A stretch of 64,000 nt of DNA from Selenomonas sp. F0473 (GTDB lineage Bacteria > Bacillota > Negativicutes > Selenomonadales > Selenomonadaceae), in contig NZ_JH992902.1 of the NCBI RefSeq assembly GCF_000315545.1, positions 35,280 to 99,279 on the forward strand, in the 5' to 3' direction. Under the pieces are notes generated by a model. The model had not been told where the DNA came from, did no database searches, and worked only from the letters and a program-made list of their open reading frames with translations. The position numbers and the translations under genes are program-made. Every line of letters begins with the position of its first letter. Positions within the stretch are counted from its first letter, which is position 1. Shown one piece after another: positions 42,824 through 50,093 of this stretch.

Positions 42824-43837
42824 ATGCAAAAGAGTAACCGATTGCTGTGGCTGAGCCTGACCGGCGGCCTGATCGCCGTGTTTTTCCTCTCCCTGGCGGC
42901 GGGGCGTTACCCGCTGTGGCCGGACGAGGTCGCTGAGATTCTGATGAATGCCCTCGGCGGTGCGCCCGGTGAAGATATGGCATCGACCGTTGTACTGGAA
43001 CTGCGCCTGCCGCGTACTCTGCTCGCGATGCTGGTCGGCGCGGGACTCTCGCTCTCGGGGGCGGTATACCAAGGCATCTTCCGCAATCCGCTCGTCAGTC
43101 CCGACGTGCTCGGCGTCAGCAGCGGTGCGGGTTTCGGTGCGGTGCTCGGCATCCTGCTCTGGGGAACGGGCGGCGGCACGTCCTTGCTCGCATTTTTATG
43201 CGGTGCGGCTAGTGTGTGGCTCGCGTACTATTTCTCCAAGAGTCGCGGATCGGTGTCGATGATGTCACTCGTCCTTTCGGGCATCATCATCTCGTCCATC
43301 TTCTCCGCGCTCATTTCACTGGTCAAATATGCCGCCGATCCCTATGACAAACTGCCAGCCATCACCTATTGGCTGATGGGGAGCTTTTCCAAGGCGGACT
43401 TTGACAAGCTCGAAATCATCGGGCTCCCGATGATCGCGGCGGGGGCGCTCCTTCTCGCAATGCGCTGGCGGATCAACATTCTCTCGCTCGGCGAGGAGGA
43501 GGCGCGTTCGCTCGGAATCGATCCCGCGCGGCTGCGCAATATCGCCATCGTTGCGGCGACCGTTATCACGGCGCTCTCCGTGACCAGCTGCGGCATCGTC
43601 GGCTGGGTCGGACTCGTCATTCCGCATATGTGCCGCCGGATGGTCGGCGTCGATCATCAGCGGCTGCTGCCGGCAACCTGCTTCGTGGGCGCGATCTTTC
43701 TTGCACTCGTCGACATCTGTGCGCGCAGCCTGCTCGCAGCGGAGCTGCCGATCGGCATCCTCACCGCACTGCTCGGCGCACCTTTCTTTGCCGTACTCCT
43801 CAAGCGTACGCGGGAAAAAATGGGGGATTGGTCATGA
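42824..43837 (+). CDS. ABC importer permease, FecCD family
   Basis: A 337-residue inner-membrane permease with about nine to ten membrane segments. Landmarks are LRLPRTLLAMLVGAGLSLSG, GIFRNPLVSPDVLGVSSGAG near residues 85-104, EEARSLGIDPARLRN (ATPase-coupling loop) and GWVGLVIPHMCRRMVGVDHQ. It forms the homodimeric channel of a metal-chelate or cobalamin importer. It lies 9 nt after the binding protein and overlaps the ATPase start by 4 nt. Confidence 0.95.
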   Translation: MQKSNRLLWLSLTGGLIAVFFLSLAAGRYPLWPDEVAEILMNALGGAPGEDMASTVVLELRLPRTLLAMLVGAGLSLSGAVYQGIFRNPLVSPDVLGVSSGAGFGAVLGILLWGTGGGTSLLAFLCGAASVWLAYYFSKSRGSVSMMSLVLSGIIISSIFSALISLVKYAADPYDKLPAITYWLMGSFSKADFDKLEIIGLPMIAAGALLLAMRWRINILSLGEEEARSLGIDPARLRNIAIVAATVITALSVTSCGIVGWVGLVIPHMCRRMVGVDHQRLLPATCFVGAIFLALVDICARSLLAAELPIGILTALLGAPFFAVLLKRTREKMGDWS

Positions 43838-44601
43838 TCGAGGTGAAGGACGCCGCATTTTCTTACGACGGCAAAACAGAAATCTTTTCGGGGCTGAACT
43901 TCTCCCTCCGTGCGGGCGAGATATTGACGATCCTCGGACGCAACGGCATCGGCAAGACCACATTCCTCCGCTGTCTGCTCGGCATCCTGCCGTGGACGCG
44001 CGGCGGCTGTTTGGTGGCCGGGGAACCTCCCGTACCCGACGCCGTCAGCGACAAGATCGGGTATGTGCCGCAGAGTCATGCCCCCGCGTTTCCCTATACC
44101 GTCTTTGAGATGGTCATGATGGGGCGGGCGCGGCGCATCGGCCTCTTTCGAACGCCGAGCGATGAGGATCGCCGCCGTGTGGCGGAGCTGCTCGAACTCG
44201 TCGGCGTTGCGCCGCTCGCGGATCGACGCGCGACGGAACTCAGCGGCGGCCAGCTGCAGATGGTCTACATCGGGCGCGCGCTTGCGACCGAACCGAAGAT
44301 CATGATCCTCGACGAGCCGGAAGCGCATCTCGACTTCCACAATCAGCTCATCGTACTGCGCCTGCTCAAAAAACTGGCAAGCGAGCGGAACATGACGATT
44401 GTTATGAATACGCATTCCCCCGAGAATGCGCTGAAAATATCCGACAAGAGCCTCATGATGCGCCGCGGCGAATACGTCTTCGGCGATACGCAGAACGTCC
44501 TCACCGAGGAGAATCTGCGCCGTTACTTCGATATTGACTGCCGCGTACTTGAGACACAAGTAGGCGGCGAAACCCATCGGGGGTTGCTGACGCTGCTCTA
44601 G
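43834..44601 (+). CDS. ABC importer ATPase, FecE/BtuD type
   Basis: A 255-residue ATPase that powers the preceding permease. Walker A is GRNGIGKTTFL (about 36-46), the Q-loop is GYVPQSHA, the signature is LSGGQLQ near 136 and Walker B is IMILDEPEAHLD with the His switch MNTHSPEN. ATG 43834 overlaps the permease stop (ATGA); the same frame is open from 43630 as a shadow within the permease gene. Confidence 0.95.
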   Translation: MIEVKDAAFSYDGKTEIFSGLNFSLRAGEILTILGRNGIGKTTFLRCLLGILPWTRGGCLVAGEPPVPDAVSDKIGYVPQSHAPAFPYTVFEMVMMGRARRIGLFRTPSDEDRRRVAELLELVGVAPLADRRATELSGGQLQMVYIGRALATEPKIMILDEPEAHLDFHNQLIVLRLLKKLASERNMTIVMNTHSPENALKISDKSLMMRRGEYVFGDTQNVLTEENLRRYFDIDCRVLETQVGGETHRGLLTLL

Positions 44602-44680
44602 CGATGAACAAAAACTGTTTGTATCCGTAGTTGGTGCAGATAGTTTTTTGATGCGCGGTTTTTGGTACAACATATCGGAT

Positions 44681-44710
44681 ATTCCCTCAATAAGGGATTT
44701 GTATTATAAT
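44681..44710 (+). promoter_or_regulatory. Promoter with overlapping inverted repeat before the CMD-cupin gene
   Basis: TATAAT at 44705-44710 is preceded by ATTCCCT-N5-AGGGATT (44681-44699), an interrupted inverted repeat covering the -35 position (TTCCCT at 44682-44687). It is positioned like a repressor or activator site; the regulator is unknown. Confidence 0.55.
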
Positions 44711-44749
44711 AAATGCAGATATCATTTCGCAGCGATGGGGGGCTTAACG

Positions 44750-45508
44750 ATGGCAGTCAAACAGACGGCGGGCAGAGATGTTTTAGGCGCGTTTGCGCCG
44801 ACATTTGCTGCGTTGAACGACGACGTATTGTTCGGCGAGGTGTGGAGCAGGGAGGATGCACTTTCCCTGCGGGACCGCAGCCTCGTGACGGTGACTGCGC
44901 TCATGGCGCAGGGGCTCGTGGATGCGTCGTTCCGCTATCATCTCGAAAGTGCGAAGGCGAATGGCATCACGCGGACGGAGATCGCGGAGATCCTCACGCA
45001 CGCCGCGTTCTATGCGGGATGGCCGAAGGCGTGGGCGGCGTTTCGCATGGCAAAAGACGTGTGGGCGGAGGAGACGAACGATGCCGACGACGCGATGGCG
45101 CGGCATGCGCGCCGGATGGTCTTTCCCATCGGCGCGCCGAACGATGCCTACGCGCAGTATTTCAGCGGAAAGAGCTACCTCGCGCCCATCTCGACGGCGC
45201 AGCTCGGCATTTACAATGTGACGTTTGAGCCGGGCTGTCGCAACAACTGGCACATCCATCATGCGGCGACGGGCGGCGGTCAGATTCTCGTCTGCGTCGC
45301 GGGACGCGGTTACTATCAGGAGGATGGGAAAGAGGCGCGGGAACTCCGGCCGGGCGATGTGGTCAATATCCCGCCGAACGTGAAGCATTGGCACGGCGCG
45401 GCAAAGGACAGTTGGTTTTCGCATCTCGCCGTCGAAGTCCCGGGCGAGCATACGAGCAACGAGTGGTGCGCGCCGGTGTCCGCCGAAGCGTATGGGAAAC
45501 TAAAATAA
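44750..45508 (+). CDS. Carboxymuconolactone decarboxylase-like / cupin fusion protein
   Basis: A 252-residue two-domain protein. Residues 1-115 match carboxymuconolactone-decarboxylase/AhpD-like helical proteins (SLRDRSLVTVTALMAQGLVD, TRTEIAEILTHAAFYAGWP), though no CxxC pair is seen, so peroxidase activity of the AhpD type is unlikely. Residues 140-250 form a cupin with metal-ligand motifs NNWHIHHAATGGGQ and PPNVKHWHGA. Such fusions occur widely in anaerobes, often near reductases; the substrate is unknown. ATG 44750 follows GGGGGGC. It has its own promoter after the importer genes. Confidence 0.88.
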   Translation: MAVKQTAGRDVLGAFAPTFAALNDDVLFGEVWSREDALSLRDRSLVTVTALMAQGLVDASFRYHLESAKANGITRTEIAEILTHAAFYAGWPKAWAAFRMAKDVWAEETNDADDAMARHARRMVFPIGAPNDAYAQYFSGKSYLAPISTAQLGIYNVTFEPGCRNNWHIHHAATGGGQILVCVAGRGYYQEDGKEARELRPGDVVNIPPNVKHWHGAAKDSWFSHLAVEVPGEHTSNEWCAPVSAEAYGKLK

Positions 45509-45518
45509 TAGCAAGCGC

Positions 45519-45557
45519 ATAAAAGCAGCCTGTATCTCGAAAACACAGGCTGTTTTT
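45519..45557 (+). terminator. Terminator after the CMD-cupin gene (hairpin copy 1)
   Basis: CAGCCTGT (45524-45531) pairs with ACAGGCTG (45543-45550) and is followed by seven T residues. The 32-nt block 45519-45550 is repeated with two differences at 47064-47095. It may also act for the convergent NmrA gene. Confidence 0.88.
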
Positions 45558-45589
45558 TTGCCACGACGCACGAACGGAGATCCGCGCGG

Positions 45590-46543
45590 TTAAAATGAAA
45601 TCTTCTCGCCCTGCCAGCCCGTTGTGCGGAGAAAATCCTTCCAGCGCAGCGCGTGCGGGTTGATGTTTCGATACCATGACAGATCGCGCGTCTTTTGATA
45701 ATAGCCGTATTCAACCGCGTAGCGTGTCATGCCGCAGAGTTCCTCGACGAGCGGCTCGTTCGCGGCAAAAGCGGGGAAATGGGAGAGCAGCTCTTCGCGC
45801 GTATACGCGGAGCTATATACCGCCTGCTTGCCGGTGACCTCGACGAAGGTCTCGACAATTTCCCGCGGCGAGAGAACGTCTCCGATCACGGGCAGGGAGG
45901 CGCCCGCATACTGCTCCGGATGGGAGAAGATTTCGAGAACGGCCGGTCCCGTGGCGCTTGTCGGGTCGACGAACGGCGCTTTGAAATCCTCCGGCAGATA
46001 AATCGGAAAGACGAGCGTGTCGCCGTCGTCTTTCCGGTACGGCGTATAGAATTCCATAAAATTCGTATAGAAGAACGCCGGGTAGATAAAGCTGCTCTGA
46101 ACGGGAAGGGTACGAATATATTCTTCGACGCGCGCCTTGTCAGTGAAATGCGGGGCGGAAAGCCTTCCGCCCGTAATCTGATCGACGTTCTCCAGACTGC
46201 TGTATACGATATGCGGCACGCCGGCCGCAGCGGCGGCGTCCGCGAGTTCTTTGCCAAGCGCCGTCTCATGCGTCGCAGGCGGCGGGAGATTGGGCGTCAT
46301 CAAGAAGACTCCGTAAGAGCCGCGAAAGGCGCTCTCGAACGCGTCTTTATGTCCGAGCGTCAGCGGAATATGGACGAGCTCCGCGCCGCGGCGGACGAGT
46401 TCCCGCGCTTCGGGCGTATCCGTGCGCCGCGTGATCCCGCGCACGGCGAATCGGCCGTCGGCAAGCAGCGTCTTGGCGACGCTCGACCCTTGTTTTCCCA
46501 AAACGCCCGCGATCGTAATCAGCGGTTTTTCCGAACGGTTCAT
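45590..46543 (-). CDS. NmrA/HSCARG-family NAD(P)-binding protein
   Basis: A 317-residue atypical short-chain dehydrogenase-like protein. The Rossmann loop is ITIAGVLGKQGSSVAKTLLA; VFLMTPNLPPPATHETALGK and YSSLENVDQ follow the NmrA pattern, while a catalytic YxxxK is not evident. Members act as NADP(H) redox sensors or quinone reductases. ATG at 46541-46543 has AAGGAGG upstream on the minus strand. It is divergent from an HxlR regulator, a common pairing for quinone- or electrophile-responsive genes. Confidence 0.9.
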   Translation of the reverse strand: MNRSEKPLITIAGVLGKQGSSVAKTLLADGRFAVRGITRRTDTPEARELVRRGAELVHIPLTLGHKDAFESAFRGSYGVFLMTPNLPPPATHETALGKELADAAAAAGVPHIVYSSLENVDQITGGRLSAPHFTDKARVEEYIRTLPVQSSFIYPAFFYTNFMEFYTPYRKDDGDTLVFPIYLPEDFKAPFVDPTSATGPAVLEIFSHPEQYAGASLPVIGDVLSPREIVETFVEVTGKQAVYSSAYTREELLSHFPAFAANEPLVEELCGMTRYAVEYGYYQKTRDLSWYRNINPHALRWKDFLRTTGWQGEKISF

Positions 46544-46580
46544 AACGCATCCTCCTTAAAACGTGTGCATTCTCACATGC

Positions 46581-46609
46581 ATCATAACGCGGCGAAAGAG
46601 AAACGTAAA
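46581..46609 (-). promoter_or_regulatory. Promoter of the NmrA-like gene
   Basis: On the minus strand, TTTACG (46604-46609), a 17-bp spacer and TATGAT (46581-46586) lie upstream of the NmrA-like gene. The inverted repeat at 46621-46640 is 11 bp upstream of the -35. Confidence 0.65.
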
Positions 46610-46620
46610 TACACACAATG

Positions 46621-46640
46621 AAGTAAGGAAACGCTTACTT
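46621..46640. promoter_or_regulatory. Candidate HxlR operator
   Basis: AAGTAAG-N6-CTTACTT is a perfect 7-bp inverted repeat between the two divergent promoters. HxlR/YodB-type regulators bind AGTA/TACT-type palindromes, so it is a good candidate operator for the adjacent HxlR protein. Confidence 0.65.
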
Positions 46641-46651
46641 TTTGGTAAGTA

Positions 46652-46680
46652 TTGCCGGGGCATGCGGCACAGGATATAAT
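46652..46680 (+). promoter_or_regulatory. Promoter of the HxlR gene
   Basis: TTGCCG (46652-46657), a 17-bp spacer and TATAAT (46675-46680). Confidence 0.75.
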
Positions 46681-46700
46681 AGACGGGGAGGCGCATCCTA

Positions 46701-47063
46701 TTGAAACAATATCGTCTGGGAATAGAAGCCACGCTGGAAATTCTCGGCGGCAAATGGAAAGCGCTGATCGTTTGCCTGCTCATGGCGGGGACGAAGCGCA
46801 CGGGGGAGCTGCGCCGCCGCATCCCCGGCGTGTCGGAAAAGGTCTTGATCCAGCAGCTGCGCGAGCTTGAGCGGGACGGGATCGTCAAGCGGACCGTATA
46901 CGAGCAGATGCCGCCCAAGGTGGAGTATTCGATCACGGAATACGGACGCACCGCCGATGCGATCGTCGACGTTATGTGCGCATGGGGGCGTGAAAATATC
47001 CGCAGGCGTCAAATGATGGGCGAGCACATTGTGCTGGACGGATGGAAGGATGGAGGATACTGA
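46701..47063 (+). CDS. HxlR-family winged-helix regulator
   Basis: A 120-residue MarR-like regulator. It shows the HxlR core: ATLEILGGKWKALIVCLLMA, FGELRRRI-like RTGELRRRIPGVSEKVLIQQ, LRELERDGIVKRTVYEQMPP and KVEYSITEYGR. C25 is in the position near the HTH where some family members carry a redox-sensing cysteine. The start is TTG 46701, 10 nt after GGGGAG. It probably controls itself and the divergent NmrA-like gene through the inverted repeat between them. Confidence 0.9.
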   Translation: MKQYRLGIEATLEILGGKWKALIVCLLMAGTKRTGELRRRIPGVSEKVLIQQLRELERDGIVKRTVYEQMPPKVEYSITEYGRTADAIVDVMCAWGRENIRRRQMMGEHIVLDGWKDGGY

Positions 47064-47100
47064 AAAAGCAGTCTGTATCTCGAAAATACAGGCTGCTTTT
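47064..47100 (+). terminator. Terminator after the HxlR gene (hairpin copy 2)
   Basis: AAAAGCAGTCTGTAT pairs with ATACAGGCTGCTTTT, one wobble, with a CTCGAAA loop. It begins directly after the HxlR stop. Its first 32 nt match 45519-45550 at 30 positions. Confidence 0.82.
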
Positions 47101-47198
47101 CGCATTTATCTCCTCAATCGCATCATTACCTCCTCATGTGATGCGAATAGGAGAAGTGAATCGTTTTATGTCGATGCGGGCGCTGCCCGCTTATTTTT

Positions 47199-48647
47199 TT
47201 ACCACCGCTTGGTCTTGCGCCAAAACGACGGGCGCAGGAGAATGAGGAGCGTAAAGATTTCGAGGCGGCCGAGGAGCATCGTGAGGCAGAGCACAGCCTT
47301 GACGAAATCTGAGAGCGGCGCATAGGTCGCGGTCGCGCTCACGATGCCGAACGCGGGGCCGATGTTGCCAAGCGTCGTGACGGCAACGGCGAGGGCGTCG
47401 AACGGGAGCAGGCCGTCCGCCGTGAGCAGCAGCGCGGTGATAAAAATAATGAGGAGATAAAGGAAAAAGAACGTACCCACGCGCAGCAGCGCGGCACTGT
47501 CCACACGCGAGCCGTTGAGCGAGACGTCAACGACGCGGTGCGGATTCAGTTTTTGCAGGATAATGGCGCGGGCGTTGCGAAAGAGGAGAACGACACGCGC
47601 GACCTTGATGCCGCTCGCCGTCGATCCCGCGCAGCCGCCGATGATCATGAGCGTCAGCAGCAGGAGCTTTGAGAAGGTCGGCCACACTTCAAAATCTGCG
47701 GATACGAATCCCGTCGTCGAGAGGGACGGCACTTGGAATACGGCGGCTCGCAGTGCGGTCGGCACATCCAGCCCCATCTCAAGCGTGAGGTTCAGCGTGA
47801 CGAGGAGGATCGCTCCCAGCACGATGAAGAGATACGTGCGAAACTCCGTATTGCGGCGGACGGCGGACGGCCCTTTGATCCAGACGCGGTAATAGAGCGA
47901 AAAGCTGCCGCCCGCGAGGAACATGAAGAAAGCGGTCCACAGCTCGAACGCAATGCTGTGAAAGTGCATCGCGCTGTCGTCATAGGTCGAGAACCCGCAG
48001 GTGCCGATCGTCGACATGGCATGGGTCACGGCAATGCCGGGTTCCACGCCGCAGAGCATATAGACGGCGGTTGCGGCCGCGGTAAAGACGAGATAGATCT
48101 TAAAGAGCGCCATCGTCATATCCCGCAGGCGCGGCATCACGCGGTCCATCGTCGGCCCCGCGCCCTCGGCGTTGTACATATAGATCGTACTCGCGCCCGA
48201 CTGCGGGAGGAGCGCGATGAAGATGACGATGATGCCGAGACCGCCGATCCACGCGGTCATCATGCGCCAAAAAAGGATGCTGTAGGGGAGCGGGGCCAAC
48301 GTTGCAAAGACCGTCGCCCCCGTCCCCGTAAACCCAGAGATGCTTTCAAAGAGCGCGTCGAGGAACCCGAGGTAGCCGCCGAGCAGATAGGGCAGCATCC
48401 CGAGGAATGTGCCCGTCATCCAGCCGAACGCCGTAATGGCGATGCCCTCGCGTGCCGTCAGTTCCTCGGCAGGTCGGCCGTAACGGCGGAACGTGAGGCC
48501 GAGAAACGCGCTGACAAGTGCGGACAGCATGAATGCCTCGCGGCTGCTTTCATGATAAACAATGGCCAAGACGAGCGGTATGACGAGCGACGCCGCGACG
48601 GCGAAGGCGAGGCGCGAGAGAATATAGTTGACGGTATAGATATTCAT
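47199..48647 (-). CDS. trkH: Trk/Ktr-type potassium channel subunit TrkH
   Basis: A 482-residue K+ translocating subunit with four M1-P-M2 repeats. All four selectivity-filter regions are recognisable: SISGFTGTGATVF, AMSTIGTCGFST, SLSTTGFVS and AVTTLGNIGPAFG, and the C-terminal GRLEIFTLLILLRPSFWR is typical of TrkH. It is the last gene of the minus-strand trkA-trkH-trkH operon, 6 nt after the other TrkH. Start ATG 48647. Confidence 0.94.
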   Translation of the reverse strand: MNIYTVNYILSRLAFAVAASLVIPLVLAIVYHESSREAFMLSALVSAFLGLTFRRYGRPAEELTAREGIAITAFGWMTGTFLGMLPYLLGGYLGFLDALFESISGFTGTGATVFATLAPLPYSILFWRMMTAWIGGLGIIVIFIALLPQSGASTIYMYNAEGAGPTMDRVMPRLRDMTMALFKIYLVFTAAATAVYMLCGVEPGIAVTHAMSTIGTCGFSTYDDSAMHFHSIAFELWTAFFMFLAGGSFSLYYRVWIKGPSAVRRNTEFRTYLFIVLGAILLVTLNLTLEMGLDVPTALRAAVFQVPSLSTTGFVSADFEVWPTFSKLLLLTLMIIGGCAGSTASGIKVARVVLLFRNARAIILQKLNPHRVVDVSLNGSRVDSAALLRVGTFFFLYLLIIFITALLLTADGLLPFDALAVAVTTLGNIGPAFGIVSATATYAPLSDFVKAVLCLTMLLGRLEIFTLLILLRPSFWRKTKRW

Positions 48648-48653
48648 AGCTTT

Positions 48654-50093
48654 TTACCACTTACGCCCCGTACCTTCGAAGACCGTACCGACGAATAGAA
48701 AGAACGAAAATATTTCAATCCTGCCGAGAATCATCAACAGGGCGCATAGGACTTTCGTCCATGCAGGCAGGTCGGCGAGGATATCGAGCCCCGCGAGTGA
48801 GGCGACGCCGCCCGTCGTCGTAAGGCAGGAGACCGCCAGCGAGATCGTCTCGATCGGGGGAAGTCCCGCGAGGGCGAGCAGAAGGCTGCCGGCGGTAAAT
48901 ACGACGGCAAAGAAAAATGCGAGCATGAGAATCCGTCCCGCGGCGTGCAGGGAAACGATCTCTCCGCCTTGCCGCACGGCGAACACCATATGCGGATGCA
49001 GGGTGCGCAGCAGTTCCGTCCACGCAAGCGAACACAGGACCAAGAGCCGCGATACGCGGAATCCGCCCGCTGCGGATCCCATGCAGCCGCCGACGACGGC
49101 GAGCAGGATGAGGAGCAGATGCGAGAATCCGTGAAACTCATCCGGCGGACGGAGGGTCAGACCGTTTGTGGATAAAAAGGAGACGGCATAGAAAAAACCG
49201 CGTTCGATCGATTCCGATATCGGATGGCCGCCGTCTAAAATCGGGGGGAGCGAGAGTAGGATGCCCGCAAGGGCCAAGAGCGCAAAAAAAGCCCGCAGCT
49301 CCATATGCCGCATGAGGGTTCCTCCGGAGCGGCGGCGCAGCGTCTGCCAAATCGTGAGGAGCGGCAGGGCGGAGAGCAGCGATACGAGTCCTCCCGCCAG
49401 CATGAGCCCGGGCGTTGGCGCGATGCCGCCCGCCATCGAACCGGCACCCGAGGAGACGGTAAAGAGTGCGAGCATGAGCGCGGGCAGCGCCGCGTCGCCC
49501 GCAGCGAGATAGATACCCGCCGCCGCAAAGGTCAGCCCGATATAGAGCAGCATCATCTCCCGCATCGGCCTTGTCATGCGGTTCCAGAGAGGGCTGAACA
49601 GCCGATCCTGCCGCACCGTGAAATCGAGACCGAAACACCCGCCGGTGACGGGCAGCACCGTGACGAGAATGACGACGAAGAGAAGCCCGCCGAACCAGCT
49701 CATCAGCGCCCGCCAGAGAAGCAGCATCGGCGGCAGCACGCCGCCGAGCACGGTTGTGCCCGTCGTCGTGAGCGCGGAGATACACTCGACAAAGGTATCG
49801 ACAGGGGAGAGCCGGAGGCCCGTCAGATGGAAGGGCAGCATTCCGAGCAGGCCCAGCATCGGCCAAACGATGAGGATAAACATCGTGCCCTCCAGTACGG
49901 AAAGCTGACGCATATGGCTGTGCCCCATATTTCCGAACACCATGCCGAGAATCGCCGTCAGCACGCTGAGCGCGAAAAATGCTCCCGCCCCTTTCTCGCC
50001 GTGTGCAAATCCATAGGCGAACGGGATCAGATAGAGCGGCGCGAAAACATACGCTGTGCGCCCCATCAGCACCCAGAATAAATCGAAACGCAT
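48654..50093 (-). CDS. Second, divergent TrkH-like potassium channel subunit
   Basis: A 479-residue membrane protein of the TrkH/KtrB family. Filter-like segments are ISALTTTGTTVLG, LFTVSSGAGSMAGG, SFLSTNGLTL and CLTTTGGVASLAG; the second is less canonical than in the neighbouring TrkH. The C-terminal GRIEIFSFFLFVGTVFEG matches the family. Its start codon overlaps the trkA stop by one base. Two different TrkH subunits sharing one TrkA suggest transporters with distinct affinity or ion preference (inference). Confidence 0.92.
   Translation of the reverse strand: MRFDLFWVLMGRTAYVFAPLYLIPFAYGFAHGEKGAGAFFALSVLTAILGMVFGNMGHSHMRQLSVLEGTMFILIVWPMLGLLGMLPFHLTGLRLSPVDTFVECISALTTTGTTVLGGVLPPMLLLWRALMSWFGGLLFVVILVTVLPVTGGCFGLDFTVRQDRLFSPLWNRMTRPMREMMLLYIGLTFAAAGIYLAAGDAALPALMLALFTVSSGAGSMAGGIAPTPGLMLAGGLVSLLSALPLLTIWQTLRRRSGGTLMRHMELRAFFALLALAGILLSLPPILDGGHPISESIERGFFYAVSFLSTNGLTLRPPDEFHGFSHLLLILLAVVGGCMGSAAGGFRVSRLLVLCSLAWTELLRTLHPHMVFAVRQGGEIVSLHAAGRILMLAFFFAVVFTAGSLLLALAGLPPIETISLAVSCLTTTGGVASLAGLDILADLPAWTKVLCALLMILGRIEIFSFFLFVGTVFEGTGRKW

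Noticed and set aside
47176-47200. Second terminator-like hairpin (GCGGGC/GCCCGC then T-rich) at the end of the trkH gene
   Set aside because: The stem is only 6 bp with a 3-nt loop and the T-run lies inside the trkH stop region on the wrong strand for that gene; left uncalled.
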